A model generated the notes under the pieces. It saw only the letters and a program-made list of their open reading frames with translations, ran no database searches and was not told the origin of the DNA. Shown in pieces: positions 16,056 through 24,968 of a stretch of DNA of 64,000 nucleotides (the first letter of the stretch is position 1; each line of letters begins with the position of its first letter). Location: positions 1 through 64,000 of the forward strand of contig JBDKUE010000005.1 in NCBI GenBank assembly GCA_039679855.1, written 5' to 3'. Origin of the DNA: UBA5314 sp039679855 (GTDB lineage Bacteria; Bacillota; Syntrophomonadia; Syntrophomonadales; Syntrophomonadaceae). The translations under genes and the position numbers were made by a program.

Positions 16056-16850
16056 TTATTTTTTACGCAGGGAACCGGTTACGTCCACTGCACGCAGATT
16101 GTCCAACTCCTGCTGGGTCGGTTCGGGAACTGCTTTTACATTGGGCGATACTTTGAGTTCCCAGCCGGTGTTGGCAATGATCTCTTCAACCGAAGAAAAG
16201 GTAAAATAAGCATCCAGATAGAACTCTTTGGTCTGCGGGTCGGGGCGCAAAATGCCCAGGTTGGTTATAATGGCCGACGGGCCGCCCCCGGGGAATCCGT
16301 ATTTCTCTCTGGCATTGCCTCCGGTAATGTAGCCGGGAGAAGAAATATAGTCAACTTTATCAGCAAATCTTTTCTTTTCGTGAGCTGCCATGATCAAATA
16401 CTTCTTGGCTCCAACCGCGATTTCGTTGGCACCACCGCTTCCGTTTAGCCGCACCTTGGGCAGGGTGTATTTTCCCACCTTCCAGGGTTGGGTTCCTTCC
16501 GTCCAGATGCCGGTGGTATTTACATTGCCGTATTTGTCAATCTGGGCCGCACCGATTACCGCGTTGTCTACCCGTCCGGAAGCTACCAGCATGCCCAGGG
16601 CGTCTATGGCGTTGGTAAAGCTGGTGGCATTGGCGGAAATACGATTGTCCTCAATACCCCAGGGCAGTCCTCCCACCGGAGTGGAACCGTAGACGCCGCC
16701 CTCGGTGAAGGCAATAAGGTTGGGAGCATGGTTGCGCTGAGCAAAGAAGCCGGCCAACATGCTAAGTCCTACCCCAAATATGGCCAGTTCTCCGTCCTTA
16801 AATTCTCTTCCAGTAGCAATTGCCATCATTTCATTTTTCGAGTAATCCAT
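16056..16850 (-). CDS. Class I CoA-transferase beta subunit
   Basis: 264 aa, glutaconate CoA-transferase B type. It carries FTEGGVYGSTPVGG, which aligns with the catalytic-Glu motif, and AAQIDKYGNVNTT and GSGGANEIAV, typical of the family. It should form the enzyme with the alpha subunit encoded 4 bases upstream, moving CoA between a donor acyl-CoA and a carboxylic acid. The start follows GGAGGT. Unlike the beta subunit at 13054, its catalytic Glu is intact, so this pair is expected to be a true transferase. Confidence 0.9.
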   Translation of the reverse strand: MDYSKNEMMAIATGREFKDGELAIFGVGLSMLAGFFAQRNHAPNLIAFTEGGVYGSTPVGGLPWGIEDNRISANATSFTNAIDALGMLVASGRVDNAVIGAAQIDKYGNVNTTGIWTEGTQPWKVGKYTLPKVRLNGSGGANEIAVGAKKYLIMAAHEKKRFADKVDYISSPGYITGGNAREKYGFPGGGPSAIITNLGILRPDPQTKEFYLDAYFTFSSVEEIIANTGWELKVSPNVKAVPEPTQQELDNLRAVDVTGSLRKK

Positions 16851-16854
16851 GTTC

Positions 16855-17838
16855 CTACCTCCTCTCCATCAGTTGTTTGATTTCCTGTTCGGTTTTAATC
16901 CATTTTCTATAGGGATCCATCAGAAAGGCGGTGGCGGTATTGGTTAGGGCTTTAACTTTTTCGGCCCCGATTATATTTTGGAAATCTTCGGGGGTTTTGT
17001 AGCTGTTTACGAATTTTTCAATATATTCTTTGGTGCCTTCCTCGGTTTTAAACATGCTGTTCATCATGAACATATGCTCCTCATCGCTGTCATAGACTCC
17101 GGTGGAACAGGCCGGCCAGACACCCATGGGCCAGTAAACCACAGCGTCAACACACAAATCGGGAATTCTGACCAGATTGGGGAACTGCCGCATGCAGTCG
17201 GTGTCTACTATATAGTCGGCCTGCAGAACTACCTTCCTAGCGGCGCGGGACAGTTCAAACCGGCTCCATTCGGTGCCCAGCATTATGGCATTGCCATAAA
17301 TATCAGCCATGGTTACATGAATTGCTGCCACATCAGGAACGATGCTCTTGAAGGCCCCCATTTTCTTGCCCGTAAAGGGGTCAGTGATTTCGGGAATCTT
17401 TTTAGTATTGGGATAGCTTTCCGGGTCGTCGGCCGAACACCACTGCTGGTCGCCGCCGGTGTTCATAAAAGTGGGAACAAAAGGCCATCCCAGGGCTCCG
17501 CCCAGCAAGCGCAGGGGGATAGCGCCGTTGGAATAGTCCTCCAAAATGGTCTTGCCAGTTTCAACCATTCTTTTCAGGCCATTGGCAAAACCGTACACCT
17601 CCAGGCCCGAGAAACCCACTTCCATGCGTTTCATCTGTCCGGCGGCCGCCAGCAGGTTGCTCCCCTGGGTGTTGCAGTTGGAAATGCAGTTGATATCTTT
17701 TACGCCCTGGCGAACCATTTCCCGGAAAAAGGCAATGCAGTCCGATCCAACCGGCAAAGCGCCGCCATGAGCGAAGGTCATGCCGTCCCAGGTATACTGT
17801 TTAACGGCCTCTTCCATAGAAATAAGCTTATTTCTCAT
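16855..17838 (-). CDS. Class I CoA-transferase alpha subunit
   Basis: 327 aa, glutaconate CoA-transferase A type, full family length. It shows MTFAHGGALPVGSD near the N-terminus, the central DYSNGAIPLRLLGGALGWPFVP region, and ADIYGNAIMLGTEW. Paired with the beta gene that follows. It heads the second half of the catabolic block; about 200 bases separate it from the last hdrB-like gene, with no terminator or clear promoter in between. Expression from the sigma-54 promoter at 22142-22158 is therefore plausible. Confidence 0.9.
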   Translation of the reverse strand: MRNKLISMEEAVKQYTWDGMTFAHGGALPVGSDCIAFFREMVRQGVKDINCISNCNTQGSNLLAAAGQMKRMEVGFSGLEVYGFANGLKRMVETGKTILEDYSNGAIPLRLLGGALGWPFVPTFMNTGGDQQWCSADDPESYPNTKKIPEITDPFTGKKMGAFKSIVPDVAAIHVTMADIYGNAIMLGTEWSRFELSRAARKVVLQADYIVDTDCMRQFPNLVRIPDLCVDAVVYWPMGVWPACSTGVYDSDEEHMFMMNSMFKTEEGTKEYIEKFVNSYKTPEDFQNIIGAEKVKALTNTATAFLMDPYRKWIKTEQEIKQLMERR

Positions 17839-18037
17839 GACTTATCCTCCTTATCAGATTTCTTAAAGGGTCGATGCTTCTACCAATGAACACCACTTTT
17901 CTATAATCTTGGGCCATGGTAGAATAGGGATGGTTTATTTTGTAGTGGGACTGTTTGTGCTTACCTTTGCACGGCGGTCTTTTTTTTCACCTCCCGTTTT
18001 GGCATATTTTTCCCTGAACAACGACCAAAAACTTATT
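17839..18037. other. Intergenic gap within the catabolic block
   Basis: Apart from the GGAGG of the downstream CoA-transferase gene I see no gene, no GG-N10-GC sigma-54 core and no T-tailed hairpin here. It could hold an RNA-processing site or an internal promoter I cannot recognise. Confidence 0.4.
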
Positions 18038-18907
18038 TCATATCAAATTTTTTCTCTTAAGCAAGGGATAAGGGCTGTTTAACAACCTCTTCATGCCCAA
18101 TTCAGCGGGCGAGTAACCGAAAGCAATCCCCATCAACTGGGTAAAATAAATGATGGGAAGCCGGCGGGTCTCTCCCTTGCTCTTACAGATCGCCTCCTGA
18201 CGGGTGTCCAGGTTAGCCTGGCACATGGGGCAGGCCACAACAACAGCCTGGGCTCCTCCCTCCAGGGCAGACGCCAGCACCTGGCCACCGAGATCATATA
18301 CGATACTGGTTTGGGAAGCGGCATATCCTCCCCCGCAGCATTCGGTTTTGTATCCCCAGGAAATAGTTTCAGCACCTATGGCCTGCATCAGGTTATCCAT
18401 AGAAACCGGCTGATCCGGATCGTCAAACGCGCTTATTTTTTTGGGCCGGGTCAGCAAACATCCGTAATAAGCGGCCAATTTCAGCCCGTTCAAGGGCTTG
18501 ACGACTTTTTGTTTTACCCCTTCGCCGATTTCTTCACTTATCAGCTGCAAAAGGCTTTTTACTTCAGGTTCATGAGGAGCAGGCCTTCCAATTATTTTTT
18601 GCACCTTTTCAGCAATTATTTGATTATTCTTCATTTCATATGAAGCCGTTTTTAAACGGTTGAAACACCCGGCACAGGGAGTGGTTACATTTTTAAGGCC
18701 CATATCCCTGACCTGGCTGAGATTGCGGGCCGAGAGGCCGATGGCCAGAAGATGATTCAAGCTGTGGGCGGCAGTGGCTCCGCAGCAGTTCCAATCCTCA
18801 ATTTCCTGAAGATTTATACCCAGGTGTTGGCATACTACCCGGCTGGAGATATCATTTTCTTTGGCCAGGCCGTGCTGGGAACATCCTGGAAAATATGCTA
18901 CGTTCAC
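18038..18907 (-). CDS. HdrB-like CCG-domain protein (second copy)
   Basis: Heterodisulfide reductase subunit B-like protein, 289 aa, GTG start behind GGAGGT. Two cysteine-rich CCG domains are visible: FPGC..NCCGAT..TPCAGC in the first half and YGC..ECCGGGY..CPMC in the second. In HdrB these bind non-cubane [4Fe-4S] clusters at the disulfide-reducing site. It overlaps no neighbour but lies 2 bases after the HdrC-like gene, so the two are translated together. Partner and substrate are not known; electron transfer to or from the acyl-CoA pathway of the same block is inferred. Confidence 0.88.
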   Translation of the reverse strand: MNVAYFPGCSQHGLAKENDISSRVVCQHLGINLQEIEDWNCCGATAAHSLNHLLAIGLSARNLSQVRDMGLKNVTTPCAGCFNRLKTASYEMKNNQIIAEKVQKIIGRPAPHEPEVKSLLQLISEEIGEGVKQKVVKPLNGLKLAAYYGCLLTRPKKISAFDDPDQPVSMDNLMQAIGAETISWGYKTECCGGGYAASQTSIVYDLGGQVLASALEGGAQAVVVACPMCQANLDTRQEAICKSKGETRRLPIIYFTQLMGIAFGYSPAELGMKRLLNSPYPLLKRKNLI

Positions 18908-18909
18908 AG

Positions 18910-19506
18910 CTAAACCTCCTTCCTCAGCGGGTTTTTCCGAAATATCTGTCTGACCTCTTCTATCTTCTTTATGCCTGAACTAAAAGGATTTAATTTGCCT
19001 TTAAAAAACATTTTTGGCCCAAGGTCGGTATCCTTGGTATATTGTTTGGTTTTGAAATTGAACTCCAAAACCAATCGGGTTTCGGCTACCCGGCCGATCC
19101 TCTCCACCGATCCCAGCATCAATTCGTGGAACAGAGCTACTTCTTTGCGGGTGGGCGATACATTTTCCCGGTAGGTCTGCTCTCTCAAATAATCCATCAC
19201 CCGAGCCACATTGATCTCCGAAGGACAGCGGTCCCAGCAAAGCTGACAGGAAACACAGGTCCACAGGGCATCCATGTGTAAGAGGCGCTGTTTTTCGCCC
19301 AGCTTGATCAACTGCACAATTTTTCGAGGAGTGTAATCGAAAATATGGCCGTTGGAACAACCGCCCGAACATTTTCCGCATTCCAGGCAAAGCTCCACAT
19401 CCACTCCGCATTCCTCTTTTATCTCTTTGGCCAGTGCACCATCTACTTCATCCAGCCTTATAGCCGGGAAGAAGCTGGCCACCGGTTTTTGCATGGTGTC
19501 AGACAT
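18910..19506 (-). CDS. HdrC-like 2[4Fe-4S] protein (second copy)
   Basis: 198 aa with two ferredoxin-like cysteine sets: CLECGKCSGGC, then TCVSCQLCWDRCP. The spacing matches HdrC, which wires HdrA to HdrB, although the first set ends CSNG rather than the usual CP. GGAGGG precedes the ATG. It sits between the HdrA-like gene (12 bases upstream) and the second HdrB-like gene. Confidence 0.87.
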   Translation of the reverse strand: MSDTMQKPVASFFPAIRLDEVDGALAKEIKEECGVDVELCLECGKCSGGCSNGHIFDYTPRKIVQLIKLGEKQRLLHMDALWTCVSCQLCWDRCPSEINVARVMDYLREQTYRENVSPTRKEVALFHELMLGSVERIGRVAETRLVLEFNFKTKQYTKDTDLGPKMFFKGKLNPFSSGIKKIEEVRQIFRKNPLRKEV

Positions 19507-19517
19507 GGGCTCCCTCC

Positions 19518-20555
19518 TTATCTGGCCTGGTTAAAGAGCGCAACCACACCGGCTCCGGCTGCCGCGCCCTGCTGCAATGCCCCCTGGTTTTCCACCGGAA
19601 AGATGCAGCCGCCGGCGGCAAAGACCCGCTCGCCAACCCGGGCCGCCTGGCCGCTTACCGGCTCCAGGAATCCATACTCGTCAGTGTTCAAAGCAAATAT
19701 ACGGCTCATCTCCACGGTGCCCCGGCCCGGCTGCATGGCCGCGGCCAGAACTACCATATCCGCTCGTATCTCCACCGGCACACCCATCAGGGTGTCTTCG
19801 GTGCGGATCAAGAGGCGGCCATCCTCAGGAAGGATTTTAGCCGGGCGGCCTCTAGTGTACCTTACATGTTTCTCTTCAATGACTGAGCGCACGAATTCTT
19901 CATATCCTTTACCGGCCGCCCGGTAATCCATATAAAATACGTGGCACCTTGCGTCGGGCCAAATCTCCTTGACCAGCCCGGCCTGCTTGGCGGTTATCAT
20001 GCAGCATATCTTGGAGCAGTAGGGATAGCCCTTGGAGCGGTCCCGGCTGCCGACGCATTTTATAAAAGCCACGGTCTTGGGAGGCGCTTCTTTACTTTCA
20101 CCTTTGGCCCACTCCCGCAGGCGGGACTCAAACTCCAAGGTGTTAACCACGCCCGGGTAAGATCCGTAGCCGTACTCACCATAAGCTGATACGTCGAAGA
20201 GTTCAAAGCCGGTGGCCACCACCACCGCGTCGGCCACAAGCTCCTCCCGTTTTTGTTCGGGTCCTTCCAGGACCACCTGGTAGATATCTCCTTGCTTTTG
20301 GCTTGATATTACCTCAAAACCGATTCTTAGCTGCACACCGGCCTTTTGCACTTCATCAATTTTGCCCTGCAGCAGTTCAGCCGGGTTTTCCCAATGGGGG
20401 AAGCTGCTGTACAGTTCGCGGGTGGTGCCTCCCAATTGCGGGCTTTTTTCCACCAGCACCACCTGATGCCCGGCCCCGGTAATGGTTAGCGCAGCCTCCA
20501 GCCCGGCTATGCCGCCCCCTATAACCAGTGCGGTTTTCTGTGCTCTATCACTCAT
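19518..20555 (-). CDS. HdrA-like FAD/iron-sulfur protein (short form)
   Basis: 345 aa FAD protein. An N-terminal Rossmann motif VIGGGIAGLEAALT is followed by the HdrA-specific cysteine cluster KCVGSRD..YPYCSKICCMITAKQA (about 167-190) and a C-terminal FAD segment. It lacks the extra ferredoxin domains found in methanogen HdrA. In electron-bifurcating complexes HdrA splits electrons between ferredoxin and a disulfide; whether this short form bifurcates is unknown. Its ATG overlaps the stop of the first HdrB-like gene (ATGA), showing translational coupling. Confidence 0.88.
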   Translation of the reverse strand: MSDRAQKTALVIGGGIAGLEAALTITGAGHQVVLVEKSPQLGGTTRELYSSFPHWENPAELLQGKIDEVQKAGVQLRIGFEVISSQKQGDIYQVVLEGPEQKREELVADAVVVATGFELFDVSAYGEYGYGSYPGVVNTLEFESRLREWAKGESKEAPPKTVAFIKCVGSRDRSKGYPYCSKICCMITAKQAGLVKEIWPDARCHVFYMDYRAAGKGYEEFVRSVIEEKHVRYTRGRPAKILPEDGRLLIRTEDTLMGVPVEIRADMVVLAAAMQPGRGTVEMSRIFALNTDEYGFLEPVSGQAARVGERVFAAGGCIFPVENQGALQQGAAAGAGVVALFNQAR

Positions 20556-21505
20556 TGTTTACTCTCCTTTCCCACGCCGATTATATCGAGTACTCCGTCT
20601 AACGGTACCGTATTTGCGTTAAACCCCAGTTTGGATACCGGAGCACCCAGGGCCAGTGCAATAAGCTGGGCCAGATCGATAACCGGTATATTGTAGGGGC
20701 CAAACCCCCTTTTGGCCAGCTGGGGCTGCTCCCGATCCAGAGCGGTGTTGCATCCCGGACAGACCGTGGTCATCAACTGCACACCCTCTTCTTTGGCGCT
20801 GTCAAATTTCCGGCCCAGGTGGGGCTGAACCACGCTCTCCTTGTGGGTAAAACCACGACCCACAGCGTAGCCGCAGCACATTCTTCTTTCCTTATAGAAA
20901 ACCGGCGTGCCCCCCAGTGCCTCAATTATCTCTTCATGGAAAGTAGGAAGGTCTCCCTCGTCTAATATTCCATACTGCTGAGCCAGGTAGTGGCATCCGT
21001 AGTGGACCCCAACCCGCAAGCCGTTTAAAGGCCGTATCACCTGCGCCTTTATTCTGTCTAAGAGACGATAGTATAGCTCCTGTACATGATATATATTGGT
21101 TTTTCCCTGGTAATTGTAGCCCCACTGCCCTATCAACTGGTTGGCCTGCTCTTTCAGAGCTGGAACATGGTTCAAAAGATGGGCCAGCTCTTTGTTATAG
21201 CCAAAACAACCATTGCAAAAAACGTAGGTATCCAGATTGTACTTCTGCTCAACCAACGCCAGGTTGCGGGCTGTAACCGCCAGGGAAGCCTCAGGAGTAT
21301 ATCCGGAGCAGGTCAAAATGTAGCCGGAGCAACAGGTCTGGTCTGCATCCATCACTACTTGAACTCCCAGCTTGTCCAAAACAAATTTTACAGCCTGTTC
21401 GGTACCCGGGTATTCCATACTTCCCGTACAACTGCGGAACAGAAATAGTTTTTCGGGAACCTCCGGTATCCTTTTTTCAGGACTGATTACTCTAGCTTCC
21501 TTCAT
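20552..21505 (-). CDS. HdrB-like CCG-domain protein (first copy)
   Basis: 317 aa. CCG domain 1 has SCTGS, TCCSGY and FCNGC; domain 2 has HYGCHY, MCCGYA and VCPGC, as in HdrB. It is longer and diverged from the copy at 18038, so the two arose by old duplication or separate acquisition. It overlaps the HdrC-like gene by 14 bases and the HdrA-like gene by 4, so C-B-A form one tightly coupled unit. Confidence 0.88.
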   Translation of the reverse strand: MKEARVISPEKRIPEVPEKLFLFRSCTGSMEYPGTEQAVKFVLDKLGVQVVMDADQTCCSGYILTCSGYTPEASLAVTARNLALVEQKYNLDTYVFCNGCFGYNKELAHLLNHVPALKEQANQLIGQWGYNYQGKTNIYHVQELYYRLLDRIKAQVIRPLNGLRVGVHYGCHYLAQQYGILDEGDLPTFHEEIIEALGGTPVFYKERRMCCGYAVGRGFTHKESVVQPHLGRKFDSAKEEGVQLMTTVCPGCNTALDREQPQLAKRGFGPYNIPVIDLAQLIALALGAPVSKLGFNANTVPLDGVLDIIGVGKESKQ

Positions 21506-22091
21506 GGATGATTCTCCCCTCCCGATAGCTCATGCGAACGGGCTTCTCTTCTTCTTTCTCCAGATCTTCCATCCACTTACGGGCTCCGGTCTGGGCAAAA
21601 ATTTCGGCCATTTCCGCCTTGGCCCTATCCGATACTTCCGGCCAGGGAGCGGCGTCTACCCCGGAACGCAGGCGCATAATCTTTTCCTTGCCTTTTTGAC
21701 CTGGCACAAAAGTCAAGCCTTCCTCCAGAGCACGAAAAGCGAATTTATTAATGGGAAGAACGTATTTAAGCCCATAGCCCTTTTCCAGAACCATATAGCG
21801 CAGCTGCATAATCAAAAACGGATAGTTGATATCCACCGGGCAAACGCGATAGCAGTTGGCGCACCACATGCAACGCCAGATCTCTTCACTGTCCAGCAGC
21901 CGTTCAGTGCTGCCGGCCAGAATATCGTTTATGATAGCCCGTGGATTGTAGGACGGCGTTATGGCTGCCACCGGACAATTGCCGGTGCACTTGCCGCACT
22001 GCAAGCACTGTTCAAGATTACTTACCAGCCCATAGCGGTCCACCTTCTGGTACAGCTGCTCATCCCATTTGTCTGAGCCTTCTTTAGCCAT
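21492..22091 (-). CDS. HdrC-like 2[4Fe-4S] protein (first copy)
   Basis: 199 aa with cysteine sets CLQCGKCTGNCP and CMWCANCYRVCP, both classical [4Fe-4S] ligands, in an otherwise helical HdrC-type protein. The ATG at 22091 follows AAAGGAG with good spacing; the longer frame would start upstream of the predicted transcription start region. It is the first gene of the block driven by the sigma-54 promoter. Confidence 0.88.
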   Translation of the reverse strand: MAKEGSDKWDEQLYQKVDRYGLVSNLEQCLQCGKCTGNCPVAAITPSYNPRAIINDILAGSTERLLDSEEIWRCMWCANCYRVCPVDINYPFLIMQLRYMVLEKGYGLKYVLPINKFAFRALEEGLTFVPGQKGKEKIMRLRSGVDAAPWPEVSDRAKAEMAEIFAQTGARKWMEDLEKEEEKPVRMSYREGRIIHEGS

Positions 22092-22141
22092 CTGGCATTT
22101 CTCCTTTCTATGGGGCCTCTTACCCACTCATTATTTTTATA

Positions 22142-22158
22142 AGCAATAAGCGTGCCAA
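22142..22158 (-). promoter_or_regulatory. Sigma-54 (-24/-12) promoter of the Hdr/CoA-transferase block
   Basis: Minus strand TTGGCACGCTTATTGC is a full match to TGGCACG-N4-TTGC, with the invariant GG and GC 10 bases apart. Transcription should begin near 22131, leaving room for the ribosome site of the HdrC-like gene at 22091. Confidence 0.9.
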
Positions 22159-22202
22159 CTTATTAATCCCCATAAAAACTGGTTTCGAGTATTTTTCCTC
22201 AA

Positions 22203-22263
22203 CTGTCAGAAAAGAAAAAGTGTCAGTTTTCCGGCAAGATTCTGTCCAACAAACTGACACTTT
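22203..22263. promoter_or_regulatory. Upstream activator palindrome with TGTCAG half-sites
   Basis: AAAGTGTCAGTTT (22217-22229) and its exact inverse AAACTGACACTTT (22251-22263) are 21 bases apart. A further half-site CTGTCAG lies at 22204-22210. They sit roughly 45-105 bases upstream of the -24 box, where sigma-54 activators bind. The palindrome also lies just after the stop of the activator gene, so a terminator function is an alternative. Confidence 0.65.
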
Positions 22264-22297
22264 CGTTGCAGCGATTATATTCAGTTTTTTAAAACCA

Positions 22298-24115
22298 TCA
22301 GGTCAGGGTCATCTTCTCCCCAACCGGTATCCCCAGGGCCTTCATTTTATAATAAAGAGTGCTGCGGGGAATACCCAGTATTTGAGCAGCCTGGGCCTTG
22401 TTGAAACGGGCTGCTTTCAAAGCTTCCAGGATGGCTTCTTTTTCATGGGTGCCCAGCATTTCATCCAGGCTGCCCACTGTTTGAACGCCGGAAGATGCAG
22501 ATACAACTCCGCTTACACCGGCAGATCCCCGGGCGGTCCCGCGCAGCATATCCAAAACCCCGGCTTCCTCCAACGATTCCATGGTAATCGCGTTTCCGTC
22601 CATAAGAATAAAAACACTCTCCAGGAGATTGCGCAGTTGCCTTACGTTTCCCGGCCAGCTGTAAGCTGACAGAATATCCAGAACCTGAGGTTCTATTCCC
22701 TCAACTTCCCTTCCATATTCACGAGAAAGCCTGGTTACAAACAGCCGGGTAAGGCCGGATATATCGTCGCGGCGTTCACGCAAGGGGGGAATTTCCAGCA
22801 CTACCACGCTCAGGCGGTAATATAGATCACGCCGGAAGCGGTTTTCTTCCACCAGGCGCTCCATGGGCTGGTTGGAAGCGGCAATAACCCGGACATTGCT
22901 CTTGACCGGGACCGTGCCCCCCACCCGGTAAAAGGTCTTTTCCTGCAAAACCCGCAGGAGCTTGCTCTGCATCTCGTAAGGGAGCTCCCCCACCTCATCT
23001 AAAAACAAGGTTCCACCCCGGGCCAGTTCAAATTTCCCCGGTTTGCCGCTTTTCAGGGCTCCGGTAAAAGACCCGGCTTCGTAGCCGAACATTTCACTTT
23101 CGAAAAGAGCTTCCGGAATGGCCCCGCAGTTTATTTCTATAAAAGGCTTGTTGGCCCGCTTGCTTTCCCGGTATATGACATTAGCCATCAGTTCTTTGCC
23201 GGTGCCGCTTTCGCCCATAATAAGTACAGTAGCATCGGCAGCCGCCACCCGGCGGGCCTGCTGCAATATCTTCAGCGTATCCGGATTGACTGTATAGAAG
23301 AGCTCGTCATCACTTTCCTGAACGCAGGCCAGACGTTCCAGGTGACGAACCCGGAATTTTGCTTTATCCAATTTTTTAATCAGGTTCATGATCTGGCTGA
23401 CATCCTGGCTGGTGCATACCGCGCCCACCATCTCACCGCTCGAGAAAACTACTGGAACGGCGTTGCGGCGGATATAAAACCCCTCTTTCACTTCCGTCAC
23501 TATATTTTGACAGGGCTCCATGGTCGATATTACCTTGAGGGGCAGGTCGTCCGGCATAAACTCGGCCAGGTTGCGCCCTACTATGTCACGGGCTTTTATG
23601 CCAAAAAGCTCTTCTGCGCCGCGGTTCCAAAAATTGACCACCCCTTCACAGTCTATGACCTGGATGGCTTCGGAGATGTTTTCCATCACCGCATACATGT
23701 GCTCCCCCAGCATTTCCAGCTTGGAGGAAAAGCCGTTGCATACATCGCGGGCGGTAAGCACCCCTACAACCCGGCCTTGAGCGTCGAGTACCGGCAAACG
23801 TCCGATTTTGCGCTTGCGCATGACATCCCGCGCGTCCACCAGCTCATCTTGCGGGGTGGTGGTGATGGTATGGCTGCTGCACAGAGTTTTCACCGGCCGA
23901 TCCTGGGGCAGACCCTGTGATATTATGCGAACGATCTGTTCACGGGTAATCATCCCGGCAAATAGTTCGTCATCATCGAGAACCATCACCTCTTCCCAGT
24001 GATGGCCCGGCATCAGATCAACCAGTTCTGAAATCAACATATCCTGGTGAACAACACCATATTCCCTGGTCATAGCCTCGCCAACCTGAAGATCACTGAT
24101 GCGTAATTCCGGCAC
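22298..24115 (-). CDS. CBS-PAS sigma-54-dependent transcriptional activator
   Basis: 605 aa bacterial enhancer-binding protein. Order: two CBS domains (about 8-125), PAS (about 135-250), AAA+ domain with Walker A GESGTGKE (about 300), the sigma-54 contact loop YEAGSFTGA (GSFTGA variant), LFLDEVGEL Walker B, and a C-terminal Fis-type helix-turn-helix (NKAQAAQILGIPRSTLYYK). CBS domains often bind adenosyl compounds and PAS may sense redox or a ligand. Encoded directly upstream of the block with the -24/-12 promoter, it is very probably its activator. Confidence 0.93.
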   Translation of the reverse strand: MPELRISDLQVGEAMTREYGVVHQDMLISELVDLMPGHHWEEVMVLDDDELFAGMITREQIVRIISQGLPQDRPVKTLCSSHTITTTPQDELVDARDVMRKRKIGRLPVLDAQGRVVGVLTARDVCNGFSSKLEMLGEHMYAVMENISEAIQVIDCEGVVNFWNRGAEELFGIKARDIVGRNLAEFMPDDLPLKVISTMEPCQNIVTEVKEGFYIRRNAVPVVFSSGEMVGAVCTSQDVSQIMNLIKKLDKAKFRVRHLERLACVQESDDELFYTVNPDTLKILQQARRVAAADATVLIMGESGTGKELMANVIYRESKRANKPFIEINCGAIPEALFESEMFGYEAGSFTGALKSGKPGKFELARGGTLFLDEVGELPYEMQSKLLRVLQEKTFYRVGGTVPVKSNVRVIAASNQPMERLVEENRFRRDLYYRLSVVVLEIPPLRERRDDISGLTRLFVTRLSREYGREVEGIEPQVLDILSAYSWPGNVRQLRNLLESVFILMDGNAITMESLEEAGVLDMLRGTARGSAGVSGVVSASSGVQTVGSLDEMLGTHEKEAILEALKAARFNKAQAAQILGIPRSTLYYKMKALGIPVGEKMTLT

Positions 24116-24284
24116 TTGCTTACCCCCTGACCTGGACCCTATGCTATCAGTATAGAAAATCGAATTTGGATTTGTCCAATCTATAAATTTTGGCAGAGCA
24201 TCTTTTGATTATAATTCACCGATCAATTGCACCCTATTAAATATGTCTATATCGCCCCCCTGCCCGATAAAATTGCCTGAATCT

Positions 24285-24292
24285 GGTATAAT
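24285..24292 (+). promoter_or_regulatory. Extended -10 promoter of the acetyltransferase gene
   Basis: TGGTATAAT, an extended -10 box (TGn plus consensus TATAAT at 24287-24292), about 45 bases before the start. No good -35 box is seen. Confidence 0.55.
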
Positions 24293-24335
24293 ATACTCTT
24301 AAGATTTTAAATAAGGCAGCAGAGGGGGTAATCTT

Positions 24336-24941
24336 ATGGAACCGGCTCGAAGGTTGATGGGAGAAAGGGTATATTTGGCGCCTATGGACATTGATGATGC
24401 TCCCAATTATATTCGCTGGCTAAACGACCCGGACACCTTTATCTATTTACAGGCCAATGGCCAGCTTTTTAACCGAATCAATGAAGAGCAGTTTATTACC
24501 GGGGTCATGGAAAGAGGTGAACCTCATTTTTCCATACGTCTCTTAGAAGATGACAAACATATCGGCGGGTGTGGTTTGATCAATGTAGACTGGGTGAACC
24601 GCCGCGGCGAGCTGGGCATCATGATCGGGGAGTCCGACTATCGCAGCCGGGGATATGGACAGGAAGCCATAAGACTGCTGCTCGATCACGCGTTTTTTAT
24701 TTTGAACTTGAACAGCATATCCCTCATTCACTACGAATTCAACCGGCGGGCTGGCCGCTGCTACGCCAAATGCGGATTTAAGAAAGCCGGCTGCCTCAGG
24801 CAGGCCCGCTTTATCAACGGCCGGTTTTACGATATCCTGTCGATGGATATTCTGGCCCAGGACTATTCAGGAGGCCCGGGCCGTGACCGCATAAATCAGA
24901 TAATAAACGATCAAAAAAGGAAGCCTGGTCGTGGTAATTGA
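24336..24941 (+). CDS. GNAT acetyltransferase (RimJ/RimL-like)
   Basis: 201 aa acyltransferase of the GNAT fold. It has the family order: a beta strand with HIGGCGLINVDW, GELGIMIGESDYRSRGYGQEAIRLLLDHAF containing the acetyl-CoA pyrophosphate loop (RSRGYG), and the ending FNRRAGRCYAKCGFKKAG. The target (protein N-terminus, antibiotic or small molecule) is unknown. It follows GAGGGGG and its own promoter. The ferredoxin-like gene starts 27 bases later and may be co-transcribed. Confidence 0.85.
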   Translation: MEPARRLMGERVYLAPMDIDDAPNYIRWLNDPDTFIYLQANGQLFNRINEEQFITGVMERGEPHFSIRLLEDDKHIGGCGLINVDWVNRRGELGIMIGESDYRSRGYGQEAIRLLLDHAFFILNLNSISLIHYEFNRRAGRCYAKCGFKKAGCLRQARFINGRFYDILSMDILAQDYSGGPGRDRINQIINDQKRKPGRGN

Positions 24942-24968
24942 TATCCAAGCGATTCAGGGAGTGAACAG

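Noticed and set aside
16978..17889. Plus-strand 303-codon frame opposite the CoA-transferase alpha gene
   Set aside because: Antisense shadow of a well-supported gene with no family match.
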